From Acanthornis magna (taxonomy: Eukaryota > Chordata > Aves > Passeriformes > Acanthizidae), in contig JAWUZG010000051.1 in NCBI GenBank assembly GCA_036785705.1, positions 15,094,501 to 15,158,500 of the forward strand: 64,000 nucleotides of DNA. The letters run 5' to 3'. The notes below the pieces were generated by a model, which saw nothing but the letters and a program-made list of their open reading frames with translations, did not search any database and was not told where the DNA came from. A program made the position numbers and the translations under genes. The first letter of the stretch is position 1. Each line of letters opens with the position of its first letter. Below are positions 47,161 to 60,340 of this stretch, piece by piece.

Positions 47161-50125
47161 TTTATTCAGAGACGACAGACTGCAGTCGCAATGGAGAGAA
47201 TGTGGGTCCCAAGCCTGGTGACAATTCTTCTTTATTTTCCAGATATCTCCTGACTGAAACTGGCGTCCATTCTGATCTACAGATGAGCCGAAGAAAGAGC
47301 ACAGGACCATTGTGAGGGCACCTCAATGTCACCTCACCCTCAGCCCTTCTCACTTTGGGCTTCTTCTGTGGTTGATGCTGGTGTTTATCTGATATCTTTG
47401 GGGGCTCCGTTGTCGTAGTAATACCCATCACTGCAAATATCACTAACAAAGGGGCATCCCATGGGCTGCTCTGATGTCCAGCACCGCTGGGCAGTAATGC
47501 GTGCTTAAGGAAATCTTTCCAGAAAGAGGACTGTATGAAAATATGGCAATCTACAGGGGATAGGGATATGGAAACGCAAAATACCCTGGGATATAATTTC
47601 AAGAGATAGCCCATGATAAGTCTGATAAGGCTATTTATCCTGACATGTGTGTTTCAGTGTCTGAGGTTTACTTTCCCCTGCAGCCTCAATTTAAGACTTT
47701 GTGGTCTTCACCTGTATATGCATAAGCTTCCACACTTTGAGGACTGGAGTAAAAATTAGTACTTCATTTTCTTTATTTTCAAACCATACTTCTGCAGTCT
47801 TTTTTCATTCTACCACTATATCATTAATGAATACTTTCGTGGCTGCTCTGATCATTTGAGTTCTGTCCAGGTAAAAGGTGCCAACTTCTAGCCCTTGCAA
47901 TATACGAATTGCGGTGCATGGAAACTACTGGTACATCAATGACATTAATTTTTCTGTACTAGAATGTATTCATTTCAAGCTATTGTTTAGATTTACTATC
48001 CAGCTCCACCTTCTGGTAAACTTGAATTAAGTCTAACTTGTTAAGTTTCTTTGTACTTGCACACTGAAAGTAAATTCTTTACTTTGTAACTGCTACAGAT
48101 CAACACTTAAGGGTCAATTATACTGACCTATATTAACCTTGCCAGTCACTGAATTTGTACCCCATTGCCTGTTTCAGGGATGCATGAAATTAAGGCAGCA
48201 CTTTCAGAGTAAGCTTTAAAGCTTTAAGGGAGATCATCTACGTTCTCAAGTCACTGAAATTTCTGATTTGTGACATCTCTTCATGAATAGGTCCCAGACT
48301 CCAAAATTATGGAATTGCTTCCTTAGACTTGTACTGTCACAGTTCTTTTAATCTTAGCTGCTTTTGAAAAAGAATGTATAAACGTGTCTAATGAGATATC
48401 CATTTGTTCTCAAGAGTTTCACAAAAAAGTTAAGCATGAGTATGTTTATACTCAAAACTGAACAAAACTGCGTATACTTTAAAAACGCTTCTTATCCCCT
48501 TTTTAAAGTATATAGAGTAATCAGAGAGTTAGATGTCATATGCAAGGGACACCCAATACTACTGATTTATGAAGCACCTAGGAGAACTGCATTCCTATCT
48601 TGGACATGGCATGGGGGCGATATGATTTCAAAACTGGTAATTTAATTAATCCTTTTATCCAGGCTCCTATCTATGGGTTTTGGGGTTTTATGCATTCTGT
48701 GAATTTGCAGTTTTCTTTCAAATCCTCACCTTTTGTATTTAAGTACCTCAGGTATGTAAGCTGCATCCCACTAATAAACTAACCAGGGCTCAAGAGCTAG
48801 TCAACCATCATCCATAATGTCAACGTTGAGCACACACCCTGACACAGCTTCCCCAAACCAGCTAGACCTTCATGGACAAAGCCAAGGCGCAGTCTAAGGG
48901 GCAACAGAGGCCAGTATTTCCCACAGGCATTTTGGGCAGTGGTAGGCATGTGACTCCCCTTCTCTGCTCATTCTATTTTTAAGGATTGACATTGTCTCTC
49001 ACTCTCATTTTCTGTTCCTGAGAACATAGAAGACTGACAGCCTGGTTCATCTTTGTGACTGGGCAGAAGGTGCATCAGGACATACAGCCCTGGTATACAT
49101 CTTGTACAAACCACAGCTGAAATGATGCAGTTTATTTCCCCTTACTCCCCATGAGCAGACCACATCTGACTGCAGTTTACAATGTGCTAAGAAAGGTCCC
49201 TTCATTGCACCACTGTGGAGATTGCAAGGTTTTCAATATGCAGAAGGCTGAGGACAGCCTAAAAATAAATTTGTATTTATTTTCTCTTGAACCAAGTCCT
49301 TATCTTCTTCCTGTGTTTCCACTCAAAGAGCATTCAGCTGAACTGTAGCTAATGGAGGTTTGCCTGAGTAAAGACTTAATATTTGTCCTCTTACTGGAGG
49401 AAAACATCCCATTGTTTCTTGCTTGTGTTACCATAGGGCATAAGATGTCTGTTTTTCAACTGAAGTCCCATAGGTCTGAGGACAAAAGGAAAACATAGTT
49501 CCACCCCTCAAAGTAATCATAAGACAAAAGACAATGGGCAGCTACAGACAGATGAATGAGCACACAGACACAGAGAGACAGCGCTGGTCAGTGCGATGGG
49601 CTGCAACCTAACCATTGTCACTGTAGGCATCACTGGAAGGAAAACAACTGGAAAGAGAACTGAGCCAAGAGAGGCATTTTATTTGCAGAGGAATTTGCAT
49701 CTCAGCACTTGGTGACGGTCCAGCCAGAACAAAAACCGGAACTGTTGCAATGTTGAGTGAGAAGGGGCACGGAGCCCCTGCTGGGGACGCTCTCCTGGCG
49801 GGCTGGCCCTCACGGGACTTGCACAACCTTCCAGTTGCAGCAAACTGGCACATGCCAGCAACCACAAAAACACTTCCGTCACAGTTTTTCCAGCCAGTGA
49901 AGCCTGAAAGAGACTGGTGGAACAGATTTTGTCTACTATTACAGGGAACTCCTCCAGGAATGAGGGGCAAAAAAGGAGAAAATGTGGTCATTATTTCTGA
50001 AAATGTAACATGCAGGCACTTCGGTATGGCACCATAGTCTGGCCAAAGATCCAATACCTTCAAAGCGAATGAGAGATGATAGGTAGGATAAGAACTGATG
50101 GCAGACAGCTAGAAAGAATAAACCA
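47161..50125. other. Noncoding DNA with one CpG-retaining stretch
   Basis: No gene is supported. A 150-codon minus-strand frame spans 47162-47614 over sequence with somewhat raised CpG; its peptide (with KKPKVRRAEGEV near the middle) is not one I recognise. The stretch 49640-49980 is GC-richer than its surroundings. The rest is AT-rich. Confidence 0.5.
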
Positions 50126-50852
50126 GTTCCAACCCCATGCAGTGCTACAGTCCAGGGGAAGAGTGGCTGGGAAACTGCCTGGAGGAAAAGGGCCTGGGGG
50201 TGCTGGTTGACAGCAGCTGAACATAAGCCAGCTGTGCCCAGACGGCTGAGAAACCCAATGACACCTCGCCGTGTATCAGCAATGTTGTGGCCAGCACAAT
50301 CAGGGCAGGGATTGTCCCCCTGTACTCGGCACTGATGAGGCCCCACCTCGAATCCTGCGTCCAGTTCTTGGCCTCTCACTGCAAAAGCATTGAGGTGTTG
50401 GAGCAAGTCCAGAGAAGGAAAATGAAAATGGTGTAGGATCTGGAGCACAAGTCCTGTGAGGAGCTGCTGAGGGAGCTGGGGTTGTTTAGCCTGGAGAAAA
50501 GGAGGCTCAAGGGGAACCTTATCACTCTCCATAACTCCCTGAAAGGGGGATGTAGCCAGATGGGGGTTGGTCTCTGCTCCCAGCAACCAGCAACAGGGCA
50601 AGGAGAAATGGCTTCAAGCTGTGCCAGGAGACACTCAGGTTGGACATTAGGAGGCGTTTCTTCACAGAAAGGGTTGTCAAGCATAGGAACAGGCTGTGCA
50701 CGGAAGTGGTGAAGTCATCATCCGTGAAAGTGTTCAAGAAATGACTGGACATAGCACTTAGTGCTGTGGTTTAGTTGATATGGTGGCGATTGATCAAAAG
50801 TTGGACTTGATGATCTTGGAGGTCCTTTCCAACCTTAATGATTCTATGATTT
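50126..50852 (+). mobile_element. CR1 LINE 3' part, largest copy (plus strand)
   Basis: About 725 bases of a bird CR1. It starts near TTCCAACCCCATGCAGTGCT and continues through GGAAGAGTGGCTGGG, CCTGTACTCGGCACTGATG and GAGCACAAGTCCTGTGAGG to the 3' end GATCTTGGAGGTCC and ATTCTATG (50841-50848). It covers the last part of ORF2 downstream of the reverse transcriptase core. A plus-strand frame at 50482-50712 still reads [11 protein letters not shown] and [12 protein letters not shown], typical of the ORF2 C-terminus, but frameshifts follow. It is 5'-truncated and inactive. The long antisense frame across it is a by-product. Confidence 0.96.
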
Positions 50853-53800
50853 AATGCAGGAGGTACAGAAGAAGCAGGGGAAGGTTGTAAACAAAAAGTG
50901 ACATGATCACAGTGGCAGTCTGTGAACACAGAAATGCAAACTGACAGAACTGGGATGAGTTTATCTTTGTACATGGAAGCCCAAATCCCCGTCACACGGA
51001 GCAAAGGGTGTATGTGGTGTGAATGCTATTCGTGAGTCACAGGCTCTGCCCAGATGGACTTTGAGTGATCAGTAGAATGGGGATGCTCCCCAAAAGAATT
51101 GGGAAAGTGAGTTTTAGTCAACCTGAATTCAAGGTATTAATTACCTGTACATAAAGAAGTGCAGCTTACACAAGTGAGATTTCAAATTGGAAGGAAAAGT
51201 GATTTTTCTCTAGTAGTGACATGAATTGTTGACATGGAGCAGTTTGTGTGGAGACACTCAATGGATTTCTGCCTTTGCCTGACTAGCAATTTGAGGGATT
51301 TTTTACATTGAAAGAGGTGTCAAAAAAGGATCACACTCATAAGGAAGCTTGAGTCTGACTGGGCTCTGGCCAGAGGTAAGGAAAGTTTCCTCTGAATTCA
51401 ATTATCTGCAGGATATCTTTGTCCTAGGGTGTCAAAAAGAGCACAGAATGGTTGACCAACACCACCACCAGACTGAAATGGCTGGGACACTTCCTCTGCT
51501 TTGACAGCTCCTCTTTCCCTTGAGTGGAAGGAGACTGACCCAAAAAAAACCTGAAAGATGATGAAAAATAAACCGCCTGGCTACAGTTTCTCCTTGCAAT
51601 TCCCCGGTTTTTGCAGTCTCTTCCTCTGACTTATCTGTCCTCCTTTTTTAAAGATTTCAGTCCTGGTAAGCAGTACTAAGAGGCTCCAGACAGGCAGGGG
51701 TGTGTCAGGCATACAGGTGAATCCAAAAGTCAGGGTTGTGTCTCTTCTGGTTGCTGGCACATGATTTCTTGAGAAATTTATATGGAGGCCACAGTTTTCT
51801 TTCTAAGCACCCAACACTGTTTTTTTCTCACCAAACAAATTAGATGTCCTCTGCAAAGTATTTCCTGTTGATCTCATTTTAATCTACATCACTTTGGAGA
51901 TCAGTAGGAGAGATGTTTTGCTGATCCACAAATTTATTCTCGTTGATAATTCAGTGCCTTGGTTTTTGGCCTACAATGGCAATGGTTACCAGCCTAAAAA
52001 GTCCTTCATCTTGCTTGCCAGTTGAGTTCAAATGTCTTACATGCTATGTGGAGACCCATTATACTTAATAAATTTTAACTCTTTTCTTCAAGCCTAAATG
52101 GAAGTTTCCACGCATCTAATGAGTAACAGGATACAAAAATTACAACTGTGATTAAAAAAACACAACTTGTAGTCTGTCACAGTATTTTAAATTTCCCTAT
52201 GTTTAGATACTCAGCTCAAAATTGTATGTGCTAGACCTCTTAGTGGTTAGGGGAAACAGTGGGGAGTTACTAGTCTGGAGCCAGAGGGTGTCTGATTTTC
52301 ATTGGAAGCTGGAATACCCAAGGCAGGAGCTGGAGAAGCCAAAAGTCCTTCAGAATAATTTTTCTGTTTTGTAAAATAAACAAAGGAGGATTCAAATGAA
52401 AGCAATGCTGGGACAGATTCCCACAGGAACACAGAGGATATTCTGGTGGAATCCTGGGGCTCTTTCCTGCTCCGATTTGTATCAGCAGGATAAACGCTCT
52501 CTATTATTTACCAGTTGCCAAGGACAAGCAGAACTTACAGGAATAATATGATTCAGTGATCTACAATACATCTATTTCTTGGTTACCTTGTCATTTCCCC
52601 AGCTCTGTGCTCTCGTGATCTCTGTGCATATGATCTGACTGACTTCTTCAGCAAGAAAAATGAGATCCAGTACCATGTCCTGACTCCTGGCACTTTTCTG
52701 TCCTTCTTCAACAAACAGATTTTATAACAGCCGAGGTATGGTCCCTATAGAGCAGATAGTTACACCAATGCCTTACACCGCTGATCAAGTGTTGTATAAG
52801 GACAAGCTGTACAACTATGATATAAACTATGATGTATTATATAGTTATACTGGAGTAGCTGCATCCACAGCTGTAGAATGTTACACCAATTTAACTGTGC
52901 TGAAATAATTGAACCATATTCAATTCATGTTCATATTCAGGCATGTTCTTAGAAATCCTAACCTTAAGCAGGGAATTGCCTATTTCCTCAACCCCTGATC
53001 CAGCTTCAGAACCTCCAGTTCCACATCTCGCTTGACATCCACCATAAACGGCCAGCTAAGGTCAGCAGGGCAGCTACTGGGAATTGCTGTTCTTCAGGAT
53101 ATTTTTCAGGTTACAACGAGTCTGGATCAGCACAAAGTCCTATTCCTGCTGCCCTGATTCTCTCTCCTCCAGACTCTCCAGCTGCATGCTATAACCATGG
53201 CAAGCAACTATGAACTGGGAGTTGAACAGACTTTGCTCTTTTTGCATGACAGCAAGACTCTGAACTGCACAAAATGCATAATGGATACTTTTTTTAAAAG
53301 AGAACTGGTTTTCCTGCTTAGATGTTACTTCATCTACTGGTAGTTATTTTTTGGGATTAGAATATACCATTCTTGGGTGTTTAAAAAAATTCTTGAAGTA
53401 GGATATTTGTTAAAATTCTTTCTGTCAGATGCTTTCAGCTAAACAACGCACTGCTGCTAATAGGTTACTTCCCACAAATGAAAACTATTTGCAATGTCAC
53501 AGGCATCAAACACCAGGACAAACTCAAGGTCTTCTATTCTCAGCTCATCATTTCACCCTGCACAACCAGAGAATTCCAGAAAATTGTCCCAAAAGGGATC
53601 TCCAGAGATCATCTTCTCCATTCCCCTGCCTCACAAAGTATCAACTCTACCTACACCATCCCCAGCAGCTGCTTTTCTCTCTGTGCAGACGCAGAAGTGC
53701 ATAGGAATACCACCTTCATTTCCTCTGGAGCCAAGAGAGTTGGAGATAGGCAACACTGGAAGTTGTTCAGCTTACCAGTGAATGGAGAAAGAAACCCTAC

Positions 53801-54479
53801 TCAAAAACAGGCTTTCCCATGCAAAACACAGGAGATCAGAGATTTAGGCAACTTCATGTTATGACCAGGTCAGTCTGTCTAGCTGCTACTGAAAGACATT
53901 CATCTCCTGGGTCCTAGTTCCCTTTCCTGGCTGCTCCGGTCTCAATACCTTGTCACCTACTCCTGTCTTGGTGCTTACCTGATCCCACTGGTGGTTGATT
54001 CACACAACTAGCCCAGCTCTAACATCAGTAGTTTGGTATTTAAACACTGTGGGATCAAACTAGCTCGAAGAGAGATGCAAAAGGAACAGCAGGAGCACAA
54101 AGTGGGAAGATGTTTATGGCATGGAGGAATAAGCAGGCCCCCTATAAACACCTTTCCTGACTACTGTGTCATGGGTTTAGCTGTCACCCAGAATGGGACA
54201 ATCAACCTGCTCTTGATTCTTTAGGTAATAGGCACAAGCTGTCGCTGCTGCAAAAACAGCTGCCCCATTGCCAGCTGCTAAACCCACTCCCCATCCCACG
54301 CCCCTCCTTGTGCTGCTCGGTGTATCAGTGCACCCTCACAAGGAGCCAGGCAAAGACACCAGGGCTAAGAGTTCATGGGATACGAAGGAAAGGACAAGGT
54401 ACTTGTTGTTCTGTAGGGACGAAGAGGGATTGGCTCAATGCCTGCATAAAAAGTGAGTGTGGAAACCATGCCCCAGGCC
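50853..54479. other. Noncoding DNA, nothing recognised
   Basis: Few open frames, none recognisable. Plus-strand frames at 53429-53864 (up to 128 codons) overlap in different phases and have no known domain. No repeat family was noticed. Confidence 0.55.
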
Positions 54480-54830
54480 TGTTTTAAATAACATCTCTAG
54501 CAGAGCCCTAGGCACCTGTCACGCCTCCCAGCGCAGCCACCAGCCCTTGTGGGCACTCTGATAATTAGATAGCTTCCTTTCCAATGAACACTATTTGTGC
54601 CTTTTTTGCCCCACCATTAATATGCCTCTTTAAGCACTTTTAATATGAGATTTTAATGAGGTGCCTCCGGAAAATGTTTCGTTAGCCAGCACCAGGGAAA
54701 ACATCCATCTATTTTATCTTCAGTATGGCACTGACCGCTCTCATCACCTATGGCTGATGTCCTAGCGAAATACCCAGATGTGCTGACCAGGCAGCACTTC
54801 ATTATTTATTTAAAAATTCACCTATAAAAG
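54480..54830. promoter_or_regulatory. Candidate conserved noncoding block
   Basis: A simple-repeat-free stretch with closely spaced homeodomain-type words (GATAATTAGATAGC near 54559, CCATTAATATGCC near 54614, CTTTTAATATGAG, TTTTAATGAGG). It keeps CpGs in otherwise AT-rich sequence (CCTCCGGAAAATG, TTTCGTTAGCC, TGACCGCTC, CTAGCGAAATAC). The pattern resembles long-range enhancers of developmental genes. Conservation was not tested. Confidence 0.42.
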
Positions 54831-56879
54831 AAAAAAAGAATGGAGGGAAAATATGGAGGAAACGGAGGGAGTTGATATGCTAAAGTCATCATCACCTGCC
54901 ATGCTTGGGGATTTCATGGGAGGTATTTTTGGAGGCAAACTGATCAGGGACCAGGAGCTCAGTGGTACTTTGTTACTTCCATGCTAGGGGAATGGCTTTG
55001 GGAGGGTTGGTATGAAATAATGCCAGCCCCCACTGCTCCCCGCCTCAGATGTTTTGCACTGCAAATACACCAACTGTACATTTGCTATGTTTTCGTGCCA
55101 CTCCCATTGCTTCTGCCTGCAATGAGGTTCTGGGGCATCCTACAGTCACAGTACAACAGCATTTGTCCGAGATGTGATCCCTCTCAACACCAGTTGTTGC
55201 TGTTGTTGTTGTTATTGTTGTTATTACGGTCTGCAGACTAATCTTGCAATGCTGACAAGACCAGAGCTATTTCCCATGACTGCTCCAACCCACATTGTCT
55301 GCTCTAGCACCATCACCTGCTTGTGCTCCAGGGAACTGGATCATCAGGAAAGTTTTACAGCTTACACCTCTTCAGTAACATCTTGGTACCTGCAGTGACT
55401 TTTCGTCTACTGACATCTCATCTTTACAGCACAGAGCCCTAAAGGAACTTCTGGCAGTAGGATGAGGGAAAAGGGCGAGCAGCTGCAAACTTTTACTGGT
55501 AGAAAAAAACTGAACTCCCCAGCCATTTCTGTTCACAGTCTGTGATATGAAAGATCTTGATGCAAACAAAAACATGGTGGAGGAACGCTGTGTTCACAGA
55601 AAAACATGTTTTTCTCTGCTTCTGTGAAGGCGCCGTGGCCTGGAAGATGAAATGCTGCCGCTGAGTGAAGACCGCCTGCCTGAGCCACAGTCTGACCGAG
55701 CACTCTACTTGGACTTGGATTTTCCTCGAACCACAGCCCTGCATGAATTCTAAATTATCCAGAGAAAGGAAACGCATAAATGAGTTGCTTGTGGTGAGAC
55801 AGTCTCCACTTAAGTAGGCCTGAAGCGACAAGGAGTTTTCTGCAGGACTGATGAAGAGAAGCCCCACGGGGCAAGGATGAGGAGGTTGGGGTGAGCTGGG
55901 AGGCAGGCTGTGCGGGATGCTCAGGGACACGGGAGGGACATCTGCAAACAGTCAGAGGTGCTCTCATTGCCTTGGAGATGGGGAGGGAGGTGAGCCAGAG
56001 CCCAGAGCTAGAGCAGACATGGCTGTCACACCGCCCAGCCCCGGGCGCGCCTGCAGCAGCGTGGCCTTGGTGCTGCCACATGGGGCAATTCAGTATCAAC
56101 CCCCTAGATCCACAGGCAGCAGTCCTGCCAGCAGAACAAAGACAATCCTTCTCTGACTGAGTGCACAGAAACCATGCTCTCTACTGGAAATTATTTTCTG
56201 CCGTCCTGGGGCCTCTCTCAAAAGCCAAGTCAGCATTTTATACCCGTCTGGGTACCAGAACTACGGTCAAACTGCGCTGTCACTTGTTGAAGACATCTAG
56301 CAGAACTATTTGCCATTGGGGAATTAATTTTGTGGCAGTGGAATTGTTTTACAAGTCTGTGACAATTTCATAGCAGTTTTGCTTCAGAGATAAAGCTGGA
56401 GGAGATAGATATCTAACACTATCAAAAGACCAGGGTTCCCCTGAACAAAGCTTTGGAGGTGTGACCTTGAATCTACTTTCTGTAATGCTTTTCTTTGCAG
56501 TGCATATGTCAATATTTTTAAAAGATCATGTCAAAATGAGATATTTTTATCTATCTTAAATTAGTATTTTCTAGCATATCATTTCACAGGAGTATCCCTA
56601 TTTCAGAGGTAGAGGAGTGAATCCTGACTTACTAAATTTCTACATTAAAAAATATGAAAGATACAGCATTTTCCACATGTCCCAAAGCTATTATCTGTTT
56701 AAGCCAAAACTCTCTATTTTCTCACTCTTTTTCACGAGCACAGTACTAGGACAAATGTGTAATACTCCGCAGGAATACACATAGTGGAAGCAGTATTTCA
56801 GGAGTGCAACAATCTTCCTAGAGGAGGTGTCTGAATCTCCCCAAATGTTTGACCTCCCTCTGATAGTCTGCAAAAAAGC
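54831..56879. other. Noncoding DNA with a GTT microsatellite and a small GC-rich patch
   Basis: No gene is supported. A GTT repeat lies at 55193-55225. Around 55860-56060 the sequence is GC-rich, with a CpG group including GGCGCGCC at 56044-56051, but it is too short to call a CpG-island promoter with confidence. Confidence 0.5.
55193..55225 (+). repeat. Imperfect (GTT)n microsatellite
   Basis: GTT units with single interruptions (one GCT, two ATT). Confidence 0.93.
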
Positions 56880-57200
56880 TAATGACTCTAATGCCTCTCA
56901 CACTCTGTGCCTAATGACAGCCACTCCTGTTGCCAATTAGATGAGATTAGGGGAGAGCTGTCTTGTGCATACTGTACATGACAGCCTATTCCTAGAGCCA
57001 TATATTGCCTCTAAATTGGCTAATGCTGAATTCAGGATGGAAATGGAAAGCTATTTGTGGGAGGCTTGTCCTGAGCCCCCAGCAGGGTGTGAGAATTTGT
57101 ACTTAGTGCTGATGGTACGGTTATGCTGCATTGCTGATGGATGTAAAAGAGAGCTGCCAAGTAGAGACTCCAGAACCATTTCCTAAATAGCAGCGATAAA
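56880..57200. promoter_or_regulatory. Candidate conserved noncoding block
   Basis: It contains repeated TAAT-type cores: GCTAATGACTCTAATGCC at the start, GCCTAATGACAGCC, GCCAATTAGATGAGATTAGG at 56932-56951, and AATTGGCTAATGCTG near 57014. An 81-codon open frame crosses it from 56941 but has no known domain and no convincing splice pattern. Regulatory DNA is the better reading, though a small exon cannot be excluded. Confidence 0.38.
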
Positions 57201-60200
57201 AATTACTGTTAGAGCCTAAATCTGGACTGTTTTTCTATTTTCCAGGCAACTCCAAGCTGCCTAGGGAAGCAAGGACATAATTCGCCCTCAGAGTATCATT
57301 ATGTGAGTTTTTGTACGCTAAGCTTTTTCATACCCACCTCACAAGAAGGAAGACTGAAAGGGAAAACCTGGCGGGAGAGTGAGAAAGAAGAAAGTGGAGA
57401 AAGAAGAAAAACAGTGGAGCGGGCTCCCCAGGAGTGGAGAATGCGAGAGCGTCGTCACATCAGAGCACATTGGATCGCTGCAGGCTCAGAGGTGTCTTAT
57501 GAGCCCATGCAAAAACCTGTACCAGAGTAATCTAACCCAATTCTCACGCATTCCATTCTCTTTCTGGAGCCTAGGTGGGTACTGGTTTTAAAACACAAAT
57601 TTTGGAATAAGATATTGTCTTTTGATTGGCCTTATCTATTTTAAACATGACACTAAATTCTTGCTGGTTAGAAATTTCTACTGAAAATTTGTGTTACACA
57701 AAAAGTAACTCTTTCTTAGAAGCAGAATTTTCTTTAAAAGGTTTTTTTTTTTTCCTGCTGTCTGACCAAATGTTTCAAGCCAAAATGTTTCAAACCCTTG
57801 AATTACAATTCAAATATGAATTACAACAGACTGGATTATATTTAAAACTTCGTTGATATTTACATTGTTCTATTTTTCTTTTTTTCTTGATGTATATTTC
57901 TTTCAATTCTTCAGTATTTCTTTCTTTTCAAATTATTCATGGCACTGGAAAATTTACAAGAAAAAAATCTACAATTTAGCTGCTCTTTTTCAAAGCTGAT
58001 GAAGTTGCATGTTAGCAGTTTCAGTTTCAATTATTATCTTTCTTAAAGTAGTTTTTCTAATTTGACATAGTCCTAAAAAGTGATATGAATCAAAAATAAA
58101 AATTAAAAAGTGAAATAAAAGCATTGGCATTCTCAATGGTATTTGCTTTCAGTGATCTAAATTAAAAACAGCAAAAAAATTTTTCTTTGGGAAAAATAGG
58201 AAAGAGTGTACAAGCATTAAAAACTGTAAAACATTCTACTATTATTCACCTGATGAAGAAGTAATTTTGTATTTGGAACTTCTATGTGAAATAGTTTTGC
58301 TGTTTTTGTAACAGCTTTAATCCACACATAAGTTTTTGCAGTAAAAGACCAAACCAAAACAAAAAAGGTACATTCAAAGCTACTCTGAATGTCTCCAGTG
58401 AAAGTGGAAATTGTCCTTCCTGATGCCTATAGCTGATACACTTTTTCATTGTACAAACAGAAAACATACCTACCCTCCACACACACTTCTTTAATGGAAA
58501 AGTATTCTTAAAAGAGAAATGTACATAGTAATGTTAGGAGTGTATAATAATTAAATCTTCTTCAGTTTTATTTTCACATATGCTGAATGGCAAAGTCACA
58601 TCACAGACAGGTCATATTAAAAAAAAAAGGAATATCTATCTGCTAGCACATTATCTTTTTTTTAAATTTGCATCCACTCTAACAGAGTTTTCTGTTTGGC
58701 GATCCAATCTAGTTTTAACTTGCACCCTCCAGAAACTATATTTGTCTGCAGTCTGTCCCTCTTGTTGGTCACAAGGAAGAATTTATTTTCAGGCAATTTT
58801 TTAGGTCCCCTCTGCCCTCTTGTTGCAATTCAGTTATATTCTATCAGGAGTTTCTGACTGATATTCCCAATACTGGACTCCTCTACTGGGGAAAACCTCA
58901 GGCTCTATATTCCTTCTTCTTTACCTTTAGCTAGATAAAAATTAAAATGATTTGTAAGAAAGACTGCAAGACATATTTGTCCCCTTTAACTTCTCAATTC
59001 TGGTTTATCCTGTCACATTAAGATCAAGAAAATGATGATTACAATCTCAAGATTATAAAGGGTTTGATACAATAAATAAACTAAAGAATATTAATCCTTT
59101 CACCCTTCACTTGTTTGCCAACTTTACTAAATTTCATTCTTATCATCCTGCACCATGAAGCCATTATTGAGAAATTTTTATGTTTTCCTGGTACAGTTTT
59201 CCTTGTACCCACATTCGACTCTTTGCCTTTTTCCTGTTTTTTCCCTTTCCATCTATTAGGCTGAAATTGTTGTACAGGGCCTTCACCTAGAGACAGCTTT
59301 TGCCTTCCATAGCTGAGGGTCTCTACACACTTCCTCATTAAGTTTTATTCATGTGTTGGTTTAAGGAATAACTTTAGCCAGTTGATCTTTCTAGCTGTGT
59401 AGACTGGCAATTCATGTCATAACCACAGTTACAATCTCCATCTTAATCATTAATTAAACAACCTTGTTGCTTCTATTTTATCCTCAAAGCTCCCAGGAGT
59501 ATTTTTCACAGCTTAATGTTCAGATTTGTTTCCTGCGGTAAACTGAACCAGAAATAAACATGACCTGCCATCATAATATCTCCTGTTTATCCTCCTGTGT
59601 CATGATTTATGGAGAATTGGGATATGAAGGTTGAAGAAATCAATATTTCTTTTGGAGGACTCCTTTGCCTCCCCACCCCACAGCTGTGAAATCCTGGGGA
59701 AAGTCACACAGCAGATCAGATGCTGGTTCATCTGCAGCCAGTAACAGAATATTTTGGGCAAGTGTATATCCCACCAGGTCAGCTGCTAATATTTTGCTCT
59801 TGCTTTTCAGCGAGCAGGCAGGCATGAGATACTCTGACTAAGACCCAACTTGCACATTCCCACTAAAGCTTAATTTGGCTGCATTGCAACATCTGTGTTG
59901 TGCTGAGTCCAGTATCTCTCTGTGCTTCCAGGGTCAAACTCATCTATCATCGCAGGCAGCAGTCTGGAAGATGGCAACTGCTGCTGCCTCTGGTCCCAAC
60001 TTACTGACAAAAAGAAAATAAAAAGAGACTAATTCATATTTTAAAAGGTGTTCAATAGATGAGGCTACCCTTCTAGGCAGAATCAGGCCAAGTTTCTCCC
60101 CAGATATTTCTCCCACACAAGAGGTGCATGCCCATGAAATTTAATAAAGAGAGCAAATGACACTTCATAATTTTCATCCCAAGCACTGACTGAAAGGTGA

Positions 60201-60340
60201 CATTACACAATAAGAGTAAATCTCCTGCTTCGCTTATACCAGCCAAGAACCCAGAGACATTTCTGCCATAACTCCCAAACCAAAATAGCAATCAGTGAAA
60301 TACAACCTGCATGCTGTTGTTAAAAACAAGTGTGAGTATT
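57201..60340. other. Noncoding DNA, very AT-rich at 57.6-58.7 kb
   Basis: No gene is seen. The stretch from about 57600 to 58700 is among the most AT-rich of the window, with many AAAAT/ATTTT words and small self-similar pieces such as CAAATGTTTCAAGCC followed by AAAATGTTTCAAACCC near 57767-57797. No repeat family was recognised. Confidence 0.5.

Noticed and set aside
49939..50601. 220-codon minus-strand open frame, the longest in the window
   Set aside because: It runs antisense through the CR1 copy at 50126-50852, whose GC-rich sequence is poor in stops on that strand. The peptide is a by-product, not a gene.
55860..56060. CpG-island promoter
   Set aside because: The CpG-dense part is only a few dozen bases around 56030-56055; too short, with no downstream exon seen.
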